DNA of 64,000 nt. Origin: Streptomyces sp. NBC_01016 (GTDB lineage Bacteria > Actinomycetota > Actinomycetes > Streptomycetales > Streptomycetaceae). The notes below the pieces were generated by a model. That model saw only the letters and a program-made list of their open reading frames with translations, did not search any database and was not told the origin of the DNA. Below, piece by piece: positions 1-8,872 of this stretch. The stretch's first letter is position 1; every line of letters begins with the position of its first letter. The DNA lies in contig NZ_JAPEOQ010000002.1 of NCBI RefSeq assembly GCF_026341035.1, positions 3,906,001 through 3,970,000 on the forward strand, read 5' to 3'. The translations under genes were made by a program, and so were the position numbers.

Positions 1-1542
1 CGCCTCGGCACCGACACCGTCCTTGTCTGCTCCAGCGTCTCGCCGCTCTCCATCGGCGACGACGCACTCGCTGCTGGCCAGCTGCGCCAACTCGCCGAGC
101 GGGCGAGCGACTTCGGGGTCCGTGTCGCCTACGAGGCGCTCGCGTGGGGCCGGCACGTCAACACGTACGACCATGCCTGGCGCATCATCGAGGCCGCCGA
201 CCACCCGGCGCTCGGCACCTGCCTCGACAGCTTCCACATCCTCGCCCGCGGCACCGAGGGCAAGGACCTCGAAGGCATCGAGGACATCCCCGGCGACAAG
301 ATCTTCTTCCTGCAGCTCGCCGACGCGCCGCTGCTCGACATGGACGTCCTGCGGTGGAGCCGCCACTACCGCTGCTTCCCCGGTCAGGGCGACCTCGACG
401 TCGCGGGCCTGCTGCGCCACGTGCTGCGCGCCGGTTATCGGGGGCCGCTGTCGCTGGAGATCTTCAACGATGTGTTCCGGCAGGCCGAAGCAGGGCCCGC
501 CGCCGTGGACGCGCTGCGCTCGCTGCTCGCCCTCCAGGAGGCGGTGGGTGTTCAGGACGTCGTGGGTCAGGGCGAATTGCCCCCGCCCGTGGTGCCGACC
601 GGTGTCGCCTTCACGGAACTCGTCACCCCCGACGTCGCCCCGGCCGCCGACCTCCTCGCCGCCCTCGGCTTCACCCGCACGGGCCGCCACCGCGGCAAGC
701 CGGTCGACCTGTGGGAGCAGGGCGAGGCCCGCGTGCTGCTCAACACCGGGCCCGCCGCCCGCCGCGACGGCACCGTCCTCGCCGCCGTCGGCCTGGAGTC
801 CTCGGACCCGGCCGCCGCCGCCCGCCGCGCGGAGGCCCTGCTCGCCCCGGTCCTGCCACGCCGCCGCGGAACCGGCGACGTACTCCTCGACGCCGTCGCC
901 GCGCCCGACGGCACGGAACTCTTCTTCTGCGCCACCGACCGCGCCGAACTCCCCAGCTGGATCCGGGACTTCGAGCCGACGGGGGAGCGGCCCGCCGAGA
1001 CCGACGTCACCGGCGTCGACCACCTCCAGCTCACCCAGCCCTGGCACCAGTTCGACGAGGCCGCCCTGTTCCACCGCAGCGTGCTCGGCCTGGAACCCCG
1101 GGCGAGCGTCGACGTCGCCGACCCGTACGGACTGCTGCGCAGCCGCGCCGTCGCCACCGCCGACGGCGCCGTCCGCATCGCGCTCGGCGCGGGCCCCGGC
1201 CCCGGCGAGGACCAGGACCGGGCCCAACACATCGCCCTCGCCACCAGCGACGTCGTCGCGGCCGCCCGCCGCTTCCGCGCGGCGGGCGGGGAGCTGCTGC
1301 CGATGCCGGGCAACTACTACGACGACCTGGCGGCGCGCTTCGAGTTCGCGCCCGGCGAGCTGGAGACGTACCAGGAACTCGGCATCCTCTACGACCGCGA
1401 CGCCCACGGCACCTTCCGCCACTGCTACACCCGCACCGTGGGGCGCGTCTTCTTCGAACTGGCCCAGCGCGAGGACGGCTACCAGGGATACGGGGCGCAG
1501 AACGCACCGGTGCGGCTCGCGGCGCAGCACGCGGCGAACTAG
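1..1542 (+). CDS. 3-dehydroshikimate dehydratase-like two-domain enzyme (5' truncated)
   Basis: The gene enters from the left edge, so its start is missing. The first ~180 visible codons form a sugar-phosphate isomerase/epimerase TIM barrel; the rest holds two vicinal-oxygen-chelate halves like 4-hydroxyphenylpyruvate dioxygenase. The QuiC/AroZ-type metal ligands are visible at window codons E45 (AYEALAW), D76 (CLDSFH), Q105 (FLQLAD) and E153 (SLEIFN). The C-terminal half keeps a His-His-Glu triad at codons 341, 410 and 486. Known relatives dehydrate 3-dehydroshikimate to protocatechuate in quinate/shikimate catabolism. The role of the C-terminal half is less certain. A DinB gene converges on it 4 nt beyond the stop. 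The family call is firm; the exact substrate is inferred. Confidence 0.8.
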   Translation, partial: RLGTDTVLVCSSVSPLSIGDDALAAGQLRQLAERASDFGVRVAYEALAWGRHVNTYDHAWRIIEAADHPALGTCLDSFHILARGTEGKDLEGIEDIPGDKIFFLQLADAPLLDMDVLRWSRHYRCFPGQGDLDVAGLLRHVLRAGYRGPLSLEIFNDVFRQAEAGPAAVDALRSLLALQEAVGVQDVVGQGELPPPVVPTGVAFTELVTPDVAPAADLLAALGFTRTGRHRGKPVDLWEQGEARVLLNTGPAARRDGTVLAAVGLESSDPAAAARRAEALLAPVLPRRRGTGDVLLDAVAAPDGTELFFCATDRAELPSWIRDFEPTGERPAETDVTGVDHLQLTQPWHQFDEAALFHRSVLGLEPRASVDVADPYGLLRSRAVATADGAVRIALGAGPGPGEDQDRAQHIALATSDVVAAARRFRAAGGELLPMPGNYYDDLAARFEFAPGELETYQELGILYDRDAHGTFRHCYTRTVGRVFFELAQREDGYQGYGAQNAPVRLAAQHAAN

Positions 1543-1546
1543 GGGA

Positions 1547-2125
1547 CTAACCCTTGAAGCGTGCCGCGATCTCCTCCAGCCGGGCATGGTGCTGCTGCCA
1601 CTCCAGGGGCGGCAGGCCGTCATTGCCCGGCTGGTAGCCGATCAGGCCGTCGAGGCCCTCACGGAGGATGTCGGCCTGGCCCACGTGGCGCTGCGTGTCG
1701 GAGATGACCCGGACCAGCACATGGTGGAGCGTGACCTGGTTGCGCTCCTTCGGCCACCACGAGACCGTGCCGATGGTGTCCAGGGGCAGCTCCCTGACCG
1801 AGGCGTCCGTGTGCGTCCAGGCGCGCCGGTAGCGCTCGATGATCTCCTCGCGGGACTCGTCGGCGGTCGCGAACATGTCCGCGTTCTCTTCCGCGGCCTC
1901 CTCGAGGGCGGGCAGCGGCTCGCCGTGCGCCCGGCCGAAGGTGTCGCAGAGGTAGCCGAGCTCCACCCCGGCCAGATGCTTGAGCAGGCCCAGCAGGTTC
2001 GTGCCCGTCGGCGTCAGCGGGCGCCGCACGTCGTACTCGGAGAGCCCGTCGAGCTTCCACAGCAGGGCGTCGCGGGCCTCCTGGAGGTAGTGCAGGAGAT
2101 CGTTCTTGCGGTCGGTTTCGGTCAT
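1547..2125 (-). CDS. DinB-family (DUF664-type) protein
   Basis: This 192-residue protein begins MTETDRKND and has the four-helix DinB/DUF664 pattern. The putative metal-site histidines are visible in LLKHLAGVE, TLHHVLV and TQRHVGQADILRE. Such proteins in actinobacteria are thought to be mycothiol-dependent enzymes in the manner of BstA and maleylpyruvate isomerase, but most have no known substrate. I chose the ATG at 2125 because the 43 extra upstream codons look non-coding. It converges on the dehydratase-like gene and is divergent from glutaminase. A second DinB protein lies at 31463-32008 and a TIGR03086 relative at 39240-39770. No specific function can be given. Confidence 0.8.
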   Translation of the reverse strand: MTETDRKNDLLHYLQEARDALLWKLDGLSEYDVRRPLTPTGTNLLGLLKHLAGVELGYLCDTFGRAHGEPLPALEEAAEENADMFATADESREEIIERYRRAWTHTDASVRELPLDTIGTVSWWPKERNQVTLHHVLVRVISDTQRHVGQADILREGLDGLIGYQPGNDGLPPLEWQQHHARLEEIAARFKG

Positions 2126-2199
2126 GCGGACACTCTGCTGCCTCGGACGGGCGTGGGACAGGGGTTTTCGGGAGGCAGCGGCGCACCTCATGCGATTCG

Positions 2200-4011
2200 A
2201 TGGACGAGATGGGACACAAGCCGGAAAAGCCCGCTCACGATCCGCTGACCGCACTCCTCGACGGCGTGCGGCTGCGGCTGCGCGATCTGAACGACGGCGA
2301 GCCCGCCTCGTACATCCCGGAACTCGGTCGCGTCGACCCCCGCCTGTTCGGGCTCAGCCTGTGCACCCTCGACGGGCAGGTCTACGGGAGCGGGGACACG
2401 GCCGTCCACTTCACCGCGCAGTCCGTGTCGAAGCCCTTCGTGTTCGCGCTCGCGCTCGCCGACCACGGCCTGGAGAACGTCCTGGCGCGCGTCGGCGCCG
2501 AGCCGAGCGGCGAGGCGTTCAACTCGATCCGCCTCGAGCCCGGCACGGGGCGGCCACCGAACCCGATGGTCAACGCGGGGGCCATCGTGACCAGTTCGCT
2601 CGTCGCGGGCGACACCCCGAAGGCCCGCTTCGACCGCATCCTGGACGGGCTCGGCGCCTTCGCGGGGCGCCCTCTCACCGTCGACGAGGCCGTGTACGCC
2701 TCCGAGTGCGCCACCGGTGACCGCAACCGCGCCCTCGCCTACCTCATGCACAACGCGGGCTCGCTCACCGGCGACGTCGAGGCGGAGCTCGCGGTCTACT
2801 TCCGCCAGTGCTCCGTCCTCGTCACCTGCGACGACCTCGCCGTGATGCACGCGACGCTCGCGGGCGGCGGCATCAACCCGGTCACCGGCGAACGCGTCGT
2901 CGCGAGTCGGCATGCCCAGCACGTCCTCGCCGTCATGGCCACCTGCGGCATGTACGACGCGTCGGGGCAGTGGATGCTCCGCGTCGGGATGCCGGCCAAG
3001 AGCGGGGTGTCCGGTGGGATCGGGGTCGCGCTGCCGAGCCAGTTCGGGATCGGTGTCTTCAGCCCGCCGCTTGAGGAGAAGGGGAACAGCGTGCGCGGCA
3101 TCGCCGCCTGCCACCTGATCACCGACCAGTTCGGCCTTCACCTGATGCGGGCCACGTCCCACGAGCGCCGGCCGCTGCCGCCCCGCTCCCTGCACGCCAC
3201 CCCGCTGCGCTCCCTGCGGCACCGCACCCGCGCCCAGCGGGCCGCACTCGACACCCGCGCGGAGCGGATCCGCGTCCACGTGCTCCAGGGCGACCTCGAC
3301 TTCGCCACCGCCGAGCAGACCGTGCGCGCCGCCCTCGACCTCCCGGACGCCGTCGGCTGGTTCGTCCTCGACCTCACCCGTGTCGGCCGCATCGAACCGG
3401 TCGCCGCCGACCTGCTGCGCGGACTCGCCGAGGAGCTGCGCTCGCGCGAACTGCGCATGGTGCTCGCCGACCCGGACGAGCGGCAGGCCCTGGCCCGCAC
3501 CACGGACGAGTTCCCCGACCTCGGCCGGGCCCTGGAGGCCTGCGAGGACGAGCTGCTCACGGGGATCGGGCTCGACCCGGACATCCCCGTGCCGCTCGCC
3601 GACTGCGACCTGTTCGGCGCGGCCGACACCGGCCTGCGCGCCGCCCTCGCCGAGGCCTTCGACACCCTGGACCTCGCGGCGGGCGAGTCCGTCGCGCCGC
3701 CGCAGACGGCGCCGCTCGACCGGATCGTCCTCTGGTACGTCGAGTCGGGCCGGCTCGCCGTGTGCGCGGACGCCGCCGACACGGTGACGACGAGCCGCAC
3801 CTGGTCGGCGGGCCCCGGCGCGGCCCTGACACCCGCCGACTTCCCACCCGGCCGCACCCGCAAGGTCCTCGCCGAACGCGACACACGCTGCCGCACCCTC
3901 ACCGCCGCCGGTTTCCGGCGCCTGCGGGAGCGGGAGCCCGACGCGGTGGCGTTCCTGGAGCGGGCGCCGCTGGAGGGCGCGGAGACGGTGGACCGCGCCG
4001 ACGTCACCTGA
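2200..4011 (+). CDS. glsA: glutaminase A with C-terminal STAS domain
   Basis: Residues about 1-330 are a serine-dependent glutaminase of the beta-lactamase-like fold. The catalytic Ser-x-x-Lys is S75-V-S-K78 (AQSVSKPF), followed by family blocks NPMVNAGAI and KSGVSGGIG. It should hydrolyse glutamine to glutamate and ammonia in the cytoplasm. Residues about 360-455 form a STAS domain (VLDLTRVGRIEPVAADLL), and a further ~150 residues extend beyond it. Simple glutaminases are about 310 residues, so this 603-residue form is the long STAS-fused type. An internal ATG at 2209 is an alternative start; neither has a strong ribosome site. Two hairpins follow the stop. The catalytic call is firm; the STAS role is unknown. 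Confidence 0.92.
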   Translation: MDEMGHKPEKPAHDPLTALLDGVRLRLRDLNDGEPASYIPELGRVDPRLFGLSLCTLDGQVYGSGDTAVHFTAQSVSKPFVFALALADHGLENVLARVGAEPSGEAFNSIRLEPGTGRPPNPMVNAGAIVTSSLVAGDTPKARFDRILDGLGAFAGRPLTVDEAVYASECATGDRNRALAYLMHNAGSLTGDVEAELAVYFRQCSVLVTCDDLAVMHATLAGGGINPVTGERVVASRHAQHVLAVMATCGMYDASGQWMLRVGMPAKSGVSGGIGVALPSQFGIGVFSPPLEEKGNSVRGIAACHLITDQFGLHLMRATSHERRPLPPRSLHATPLRSLRHRTRAQRAALDTRAERIRVHVLQGDLDFATAEQTVRAALDLPDAVGWFVLDLTRVGRIEPVAADLLRGLAEELRSRELRMVLADPDERQALARTTDEFPDLGRALEACEDELLTGIGLDPDIPVPLADCDLFGAADTGLRAALAEAFDTLDLAAGESVAPPQTAPLDRIVLWYVESGRLAVCADAADTVTTSRTWSAGPGAALTPADFPPGRTRKVLAERDTRCRTLTAAGFRRLREREPDAVAFLERAPLEGAETVDRADVT

Positions 4012-4028
4012 CGCGAGGCACCTCGCGT
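4011..4028. terminator. hairpin directly after glutaminase stop
   Basis: An 8-bp perfect stem (ACGCGAGG / CCTCGCGT) with a 2-nt loop starts at the last base of the glutaminase stop codon. It has no U-tract, as is common for actinobacterial terminators. Confidence 0.5.
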
Positions 4029-4067
4029 CGCGTGGGAGTGTCGTGGCCTTCCGCCTCTCCGCACCGG

Positions 4068-4095
4068 GGCGCCGCGGTTCACGAACCGCGGCGCC
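4068..4095. terminator. bidirectional terminator hairpin between glsA and the GntR gene
   Basis: A perfect 13-bp stem (GGCGCCGCGGTTC / GAACCGCGGCGCC) with a 2-nt loop lies between two converging genes. It covers the stop codon of the GntR gene at 4079-4081, so it can end transcription from both sides. Confidence 0.7.
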
Positions 4096-4798
4096 GCCGC
4101 CGTGCGGCGACCGCCTGGGGGTCGATCTCCGGGTGGGACCAACGCTCGGCGAGCGCCAGGGACTCGGCCCGGCCGTCGGCGACGTGTTCGAGGGCCAGGT
4201 CGGCGGCCCGGTCCGCGTCCCCGGACGCGATCGCCGCGTACAGCTCCTCGTGCTCGGCGCACTGCCGGGCCGGATCCCGCTGCGCGGTGAGCCGGAACAG
4301 CCAGTGCGTACGCGCCGCCAAGGGACGCATCATGCTCGTCAGGAGCGGGTTCGCGGCCAACTCCACGATGTCCGTGTGGAATCCCGCGTTCGCGGCGGCG
4401 ATCGAGGCGCGGTCCCGGTCGTGGGTCGCGGCGCGTGCGGCGTGCAAGCGGGCCTCCAGGCGGGCGAGCCCCTCCCCGTCCGACCGCTCGGCCGCGAGCC
4501 GCGCCGCCAACGACTCGAGGGATTCCCGTACGTCGAACAGATCGCGGACGTCGGCCGGCGTGAACGGCGAGACCAGCGCGCCCCGGTGAGGCACCAGCAG
4601 CACAAGACCGTCCGCCTCAAGCCGGCGCAGCGCCTCGCGCAGGGGGATGCGGGAGACGTCGAGTTCTGCCGCGAGGTCACGCTCCACGAGCCGTTCGCCC
4701 GGCTGGAGTTCGGCCTCCAGGATGCGCCGGCGCAGTGCGTCGTACGCACGGTCGCGCAGCGATCCGCGTCCCGGCCCCGCCGGCTCTGCCGCTGTCAC
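4079..4798 (-). CDS. FCD-family GntR transcriptional regulator
   Basis: This 239-residue regulator has an N-terminal GntR winged helix-turn-helix (RAYDALRRRILEAEL, then LAAELDVSRIPLREALRRLEADG) and a C-terminal all-helical FCD ligand domain with metal-type residues (NAGFHTDIV, EHEELYAAIASGD). I chose the GTG at 4798 because GGAGG lies 9 nt upstream (4808-4812 complement); ATG-initiated extensions upstream would run through the promoter region. It is divergent from the BMP-type importer operon and very likely controls it; a GGTATACC palindrome sits between them. FCD regulators usually bind small carboxylic or sugar acids. The inducer is not evident. Confidence 0.88.
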   Translation of the reverse strand: MTAAEPAGPGRGSLRDRAYDALRRRILEAELQPGERLVERDLAAELDVSRIPLREALRRLEADGLVLLVPHRGALVSPFTPADVRDLFDVRESLESLAARLAAERSDGEGLARLEARLHAARAATHDRDRASIAAANAGFHTDIVELAANPLLTSMMRPLAARTHWLFRLTAQRDPARQCAEHEELYAAIASGDADRAADLALEHVADGRAESLALAERWSHPEIDPQAVAARRRRRGS

Positions 4799-4919
4799 CA
4801 AGGGTTTCCTCCGCTCAGATACCGCTCTCACAGTAAGCGGGCCGGCGGCGGGGGAGCGTACTGCTAACCATCCGCTAACACGTGGGCAACACAAGGCTCC
4901 CAGACTGAGGGCGCGTAAC

Positions 4920-4927
4920 GGTATACC
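4920..4927. promoter_or_regulatory. candidate GntR operator GGTATACC
   Basis: A perfect 8-bp palindrome lies in the divergent region between the FCD-GntR gene and the BMP operon, 40 nt before the operon's GTG start. FCD regulators commonly bind short palindromes with GT...AC arms, so this is the best operator candidate here. Confidence 0.4.
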
Positions 4928-4966
4928 ACTATCGGGCTCGCGGGCCCCTCCCCTGGAGGCATCTCA

Positions 4967-5998
4967 GTGGCACACACCCATCCACGTCGCGCGGGCGCCG
5001 TCGCGGCCGGACTCGGTCTCGTCCTGCTCACCGGGTGCGGCGGCGCCTCGTCCGCGCAGAGCGGCGACGGCGACGGCGGTTCCGGTTCGGGCTCAGGCTC
5101 GGGCGATCTCAAGGTCGGCGTCCTGTTCCCGGGTTCGCTCTCCGACGACGGGTTCATGGAGTCGGCGTACCGCGGCTATCGTCGCGCGGCCGAGGAGCAC
5201 AAGGGCAAGGTCGCGTTCAGCAAGGTCGAGCAGGTCCAGGCCGCCGACTACGAGCAGGCCCTCGTCCGCTTCGCCACCACCTCCGACCTCGTCATCTCGC
5301 TCGGCGGCCAGACCGACGCCGACGTGCGCAAGGTCGCCGCCCGCTTCCCCAAGGTGAAGTTCGCCGAGATCGGCGGCCCGGCCGACGGCAAGCCCACGGC
5401 GAACCTCGCCCTGTACGACCCGCAGCAGGCCCAGGCGGCGTTCCTGTCCGGCGCGGCGGCCGCACTGCTGACGAAGAAGGGCACGGTCGGCTTCGTCGGC
5501 GGCGCCGAACTGCCCGCCATCGTCAACGCGGCGAAGGAGTTCGAGAACGGCGCCAAGGCCGCCGAGCCGAAGGTGAAGGTCCTCACGCCGCAGTACGTGG
5601 GCGACTTCAACGACGCCGCGAAGGCCAAGCAGTCCGCCCTCGCCGACTACGGCGCGGGCGCCGACGTCCTCGGCCAGGTCCTCAACCTCGGCCACAAGGG
5701 CGTCGCCCAAGCCGCGAAGGGGCGCGGCGGCACCCTCATCGGCGGCCCCGTCGCCCACGAGTGCGGCACCGACAAGGCGTACGCCGGATACGTCGAGACC
5801 GACATCGGCGCCGAGCTCGAGTACGCCACCGACCAGCTGGTGAGGGGGAGTTGGAAGGCGGAGTCCGTGCACTTCGGGCTCACCTTCGACGAGCCGCACA
5901 ACGACATCGTGCTGTGCGGGGACGCCGACCCGGCCGTGACCAAGAAGCTCGACGACCTGAAGGCGAAGATCACATCCGGGAAGATCACCACCCGATGA
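4967..5998 (+). CDS. BMP-family ABC transporter substrate-binding lipoprotein
   Basis: The 343-residue protein has a short basic N-terminus, a hydrophobic stretch and a lipobox LLTGC with Cys24 as the lipidated residue. A Gly/Ser-rich linker (about 32-46) follows, then a BMP/Med periplasmic-binding fold starting DLKVGVLFPGSLSDDGF. BMP proteins (BmpA, TmpC/PnrA, BmpA of Lactococcus) mostly bind purine or pyrimidine nucleosides, outside the membrane here. The GTG start at 4967 has CTGGAGG just upstream. The stop overlaps the ATPase start as ATGA. It is the first gene of a five-gene operon. Nucleoside is the family default; the downstream cyclodeaminase-like gene leaves other ligands possible. 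Confidence 0.9.
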   Translation: MAHTHPRRAGAVAAGLGLVLLTGCGGASSAQSGDGDGGSGSGSGSGDLKVGVLFPGSLSDDGFMESAYRGYRRAAEEHKGKVAFSKVEQVQAADYEQALVRFATTSDLVISLGGQTDADVRKVAARFPKVKFAEIGGPADGKPTANLALYDPQQAQAAFLSGAAAALLTKKGTVGFVGGAELPAIVNAAKEFENGAKAAEPKVKVLTPQYVGDFNDAAKAKQSALADYGAGADVLGQVLNLGHKGVAQAAKGRGGTLIGGPVAHECGTDKAYAGYVETDIGAELEYATDQLVRGSWKAESVHFGLTFDEPHNDIVLCGDADPAVTKKLDDLKAKITSGKITTR

Positions 5999-7557
5999 CG
6001 GCGGCATCCGCACTGGCGATCACCGGACTCACCAAGTCCTACGGCGGAGTACGGGCGTTGGACGACATCGGCCTCGTCGTCGACGCCGGAACCGTCCACT
6101 GTGTCCTCGGCGAGAACGGTGCGGGAAAGTCCACCCTGTGTCACGCCGTCGGCGGCTCGCTCACCCCGGACAGCGGCAGTCTGCGTCTGTACGGGGCGCA
6201 GTACGCGCCGCGCCGTCCCGCCGACGCGCTCGCAGCCGGGGTCGCGATGGTGCACCAGCACTTCAGCCTCGTCGCGACCCTCACCGTCGGCGAGAACCTG
6301 CGCCTGCTGCGCCTGCCCGATCTGGACCGCCGTGTCGCCCGGGTCCGTGACGAGTACGGACTCGACCTCGAACTCGACGACGTGGTGGGCGAGTTGCCGG
6401 TCGGCGTACGTCAGCGCGTCGAGATCGTGAAGGCGCTGCTGCGCGAGCCGCGGCTCCTCGTCCTCGACGAACCGACCGGCGTCCTCGGCCCCGCCGAGAC
6501 CGACGCGCTGCTCGGCACGTGCCGCCGCATCGCGGACGCCGGGCACGCCGTCGTCCTCGTCACGCACAAGCTCGGCGAAGCGGCGCGGGCGGGCGACGCG
6601 GCGACCGTGCTGCGCGGCGGCCGGGTCGCGGGCGGCGGCCGCCTCGCAGAGCTGCCCGCCGAACGCCTCGTCCCGATGATGATCGGCCGCGCCGCCGGCA
6701 CCCTCGACGCCTCGCTGGCCGGTGCGGTCGGGCTCGGCGCCCCGGCGCCCGCCACCCCGGACGAGCGCGCCGCACCGGCCGGCTCCGCCCTGCGCCTGCA
6801 CGACATCACCGTGCGCCGCCCCGACGGCACGTACGCGCTCGACGGGGTCGCACTCGACGTCGGGCACGGCGAGATCGTCGGTGTGGCCGGCGTCGAGGGC
6901 AACGGGCAGAGCGAGCTGATGGCCGTCCTCGGCGGCTCCCGGGCGCCGGGGCGCGGCCGGGTGGAGATCGGCGGCCGGGATCTGACCGGGGCCGGGCCCG
7001 CGGTCCGCACCCGCGCGGGTCTCGGAGTGGTGCCCGAGGACCGGCACCACGAGGGGTGCGTCCCGCAGCTGTCCGTCGCGGAGAACCTGCACCTCGGGCG
7101 CCTCGGCCGGTTCCGCAGGCTGGGCTTCCTCCTGGACCGGGGCGCCCTCGCGCGCGCCACGGCCGAGGTCCTGTCCGACCATGCCGTCCGCGCCGCCGGG
7201 CCCGACGCGCCGATGGCGTCGCTGTCCGGCGGGAACCAGCAGAAGGTCGTCCTGGCCAGGGAGTTGGCGCTCGATCCGCTGGTCTGCCTGGCCGCGGCGC
7301 AGCCCACGCGCGGCCTCGACATCGGCGCGGTGGACGCCGTGCACAGCCGCATCCGCGAAGCCGCCGGACGCGGTGCGGGCGTGCTCGTCGTCTCCGCCGA
7401 ACTCGACGAGTTGCTGGCGCTGTGCGACCGCGTCCTCATCGCCTACCGAGGCCGCCTCCTGGGCCCCGTCGACCCACGCGACCCCGACGCGCGGGAGCGG
7501 ATCGGGGAGCTGATGGTGGGCGCCGACGTGGGCGCGGGTACTCGGGCGGGAGTCTGA
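5995..7557 (+). CDS. double-NBD ABC transporter ATP-binding protein (nucleoside type)
   Basis: The 520-residue protein carries two nucleotide-binding domains, as in RbsA/NupO-type importers. NBD1 has Walker A GENGAGKST (residues 39-47), a divergent signature LPVGVRQRVE and Walker B LLVLDEP. NBD2 has GVEGNGQSE in place of a canonical Walker A, signature LSGGNQQK, and AAAQPTRG where the catalytic Glu is replaced by Gln. One catalytic and one degenerate site are normal in this family. The start overlaps the BMP stop by 4 nt, showing translational coupling. A 172-nt pyrimidine-rich gap separates it from the first permease gene, which is unusual for such an operon. Confidence 0.92.
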   Translation: MTAASALAITGLTKSYGGVRALDDIGLVVDAGTVHCVLGENGAGKSTLCHAVGGSLTPDSGSLRLYGAQYAPRRPADALAAGVAMVHQHFSLVATLTVGENLRLLRLPDLDRRVARVRDEYGLDLELDDVVGELPVGVRQRVEIVKALLREPRLLVLDEPTGVLGPAETDALLGTCRRIADAGHAVVLVTHKLGEAARAGDAATVLRGGRVAGGGRLAELPAERLVPMMIGRAAGTLDASLAGAVGLGAPAPATPDERAAPAGSALRLHDITVRRPDGTYALDGVALDVGHGEIVGVAGVEGNGQSELMAVLGGSRAPGRGRVEIGGRDLTGAGPAVRTRAGLGVVPEDRHHEGCVPQLSVAENLHLGRLGRFRRLGFLLDRGALARATAEVLSDHAVRAAGPDAPMASLSGGNQQKVVLARELALDPLVCLAAAQPTRGLDIGAVDAVHSRIREAAGRGAGVLVVSAELDELLALCDRVLIAYRGRLLGPVDPRDPDARERIGELMVGADVGAGTRAGV

Positions 7558-7729
7558 CGCCACGGTCCGCGCGGCGAGGGGGCGGTCGGTTTCCGCAGCT
7601 CAGTGGATCGACGCACGGCGCCTCGGGTCCTTCACGCGCACCGCGCCCCGCCGCCCCTCCCTCCTTCATACACACGCGCCCCCACTCCGCCACCGGCCCA
7701 TCCGGACCCCGACCCGCTCAAGGACCGCC

Positions 7730-8872
7730 ATGCCCCTGCCCGTCACCGCCACGCCACCGCCCCCGGCGGCCCCGCCGCCCTCCGCCGCCCGCACCGGGCC
7801 CGGCCGTGACGCCGTCCGGCTGCGCGGCCTGGCCCGGCACCCCGTGTCCGTCGCCGCGTACGCCGGACTCTTCGCCGTCGGAGTGGGCCTCGTGCTTGTC
7901 GTGGGCGCGGGCGCCGACCCGGCCGTCGCCTGGGCCGCGCTCAACGAGGGCATGTTCGGCTCGGCGTACGCCGTCGGCAGCTCCCTCAACTCCGCCGCCG
8001 TGCTCGCCCTCATCGCCACCGGGTTCACCGTCGCCCACCGCGCAGGGCTCGTGAACGTCGGCGGCGAGGGCCAGTTGTGCGCGGGCGGCGTCGCGGCCGC
8101 CGCCACCGGGCTCGCTCTTCCCGCAGGCACACCGGGCGTCCTCGGAGTGCCGTTGATCCTCGCGGCCGGGTTCCTCGCCGGGGCCGGATGGGCGGGTATC
8201 GCCGCATGGTTCAAGGTGCGGCGCGGCACCAGCGAGGTGATCACCACGCTGCTGCTCAACTTCGTGGGCATCGGCATGGTCGCCGTCGCCGTGCACGAAG
8301 AGGCGCTGCTGCGACAGCCCGTCACCTCCTCCGAGACGCTGCCGCAGTCGGCTCCGCTGCCGGCCGGCGCCCAACTGCCCCTGATCGGCGGCGTCGAGTC
8401 ACCCGCGACGGCCGTCGTCGTCATCGCCGCCGTCCTCGCCGTGGCCACGGGCATCGTGCTGCGGCACACTGCCGTCGGACTACGCCTGACCGCCGTCGGG
8501 CACTCGCCCGCCGCGTCGGCCAGGCTCGGGTTGCCCGTGGGCCGGCTCGAAGGCGGCGGCCTCGCCTTCGCGGGCGGCCTCGCGGGCGTCGCGGGCGCCT
8601 CCCTCGTCGCCACCGCCCCGTACGTCCTCGCCGAACACTTCTCCTCCGGCTACGGCTTCTCGGGCCTCGTCGTCGGGCTGCTGGCCCGCGGCTCCTTCAC
8701 CGCCGTCGCCGCCGCGAGTCTCCTCTTCGGCTTCCTCACCAGCGGCGGCATCAACCTGCAACTCGCCGCCCAGGTACCCGCGTCGACCGTACAGATCGTG
8801 CAGAGCGTGCTCGTCCTGTGCGTCGCCGCAGCCATGCTGATCACCCACCGCCGCCCCGGGAGCCCGTCATGA
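7730..8872 (+). CDS. ABC transporter permease (NupP-like)
   Basis: This 380-residue membrane protein has a Pro/Ala-rich N-terminal tail followed by about ten hydrophobic segments of the branched-chain/ribose/nucleoside permease family. Family motifs include NVGGEGQL and the stretch around ITTLLLNFV. It forms half of the importer channel with the next gene. AAGGA lies 6 nt before the ATG. The stop overlaps the next permease start as ATGA. The high-C leader between 7558 and 7729 shows no convincing hairpin or ORF. Confidence 0.88.
   Translation: MPLPVTATPPPPAAPPPSAARTGPGRDAVRLRGLARHPVSVAAYAGLFAVGVGLVLVVGAGADPAVAWAALNEGMFGSAYAVGSSLNSAAVLALIATGFTVAHRAGLVNVGGEGQLCAGGVAAAATGLALPAGTPGVLGVPLILAAGFLAGAGWAGIAAWFKVRRGTSEVITTLLLNFVGIGMVAVAVHEEALLRQPVTSSETLPQSAPLPAGAQLPLIGGVESPATAVVVIAAVLAVATGIVLRHTAVGLRLTAVGHSPAASARLGLPVGRLEGGGLAFAGGLAGVAGASLVATAPYVLAEHFSSGYGFSGLVVGLLARGSFTAVAAASLLFGFLTSGGINLQLAAQVPASTVQIVQSVLVLCVAAAMLITHRRPGSPS

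Noticed and set aside
7558..7729. Possible riboswitch or leader ORF between ATPase and permease
   Set aside because: The segment is pyrimidine-rich, and I found no convincing stem, aptamer pattern or start codon with a ribosome site.
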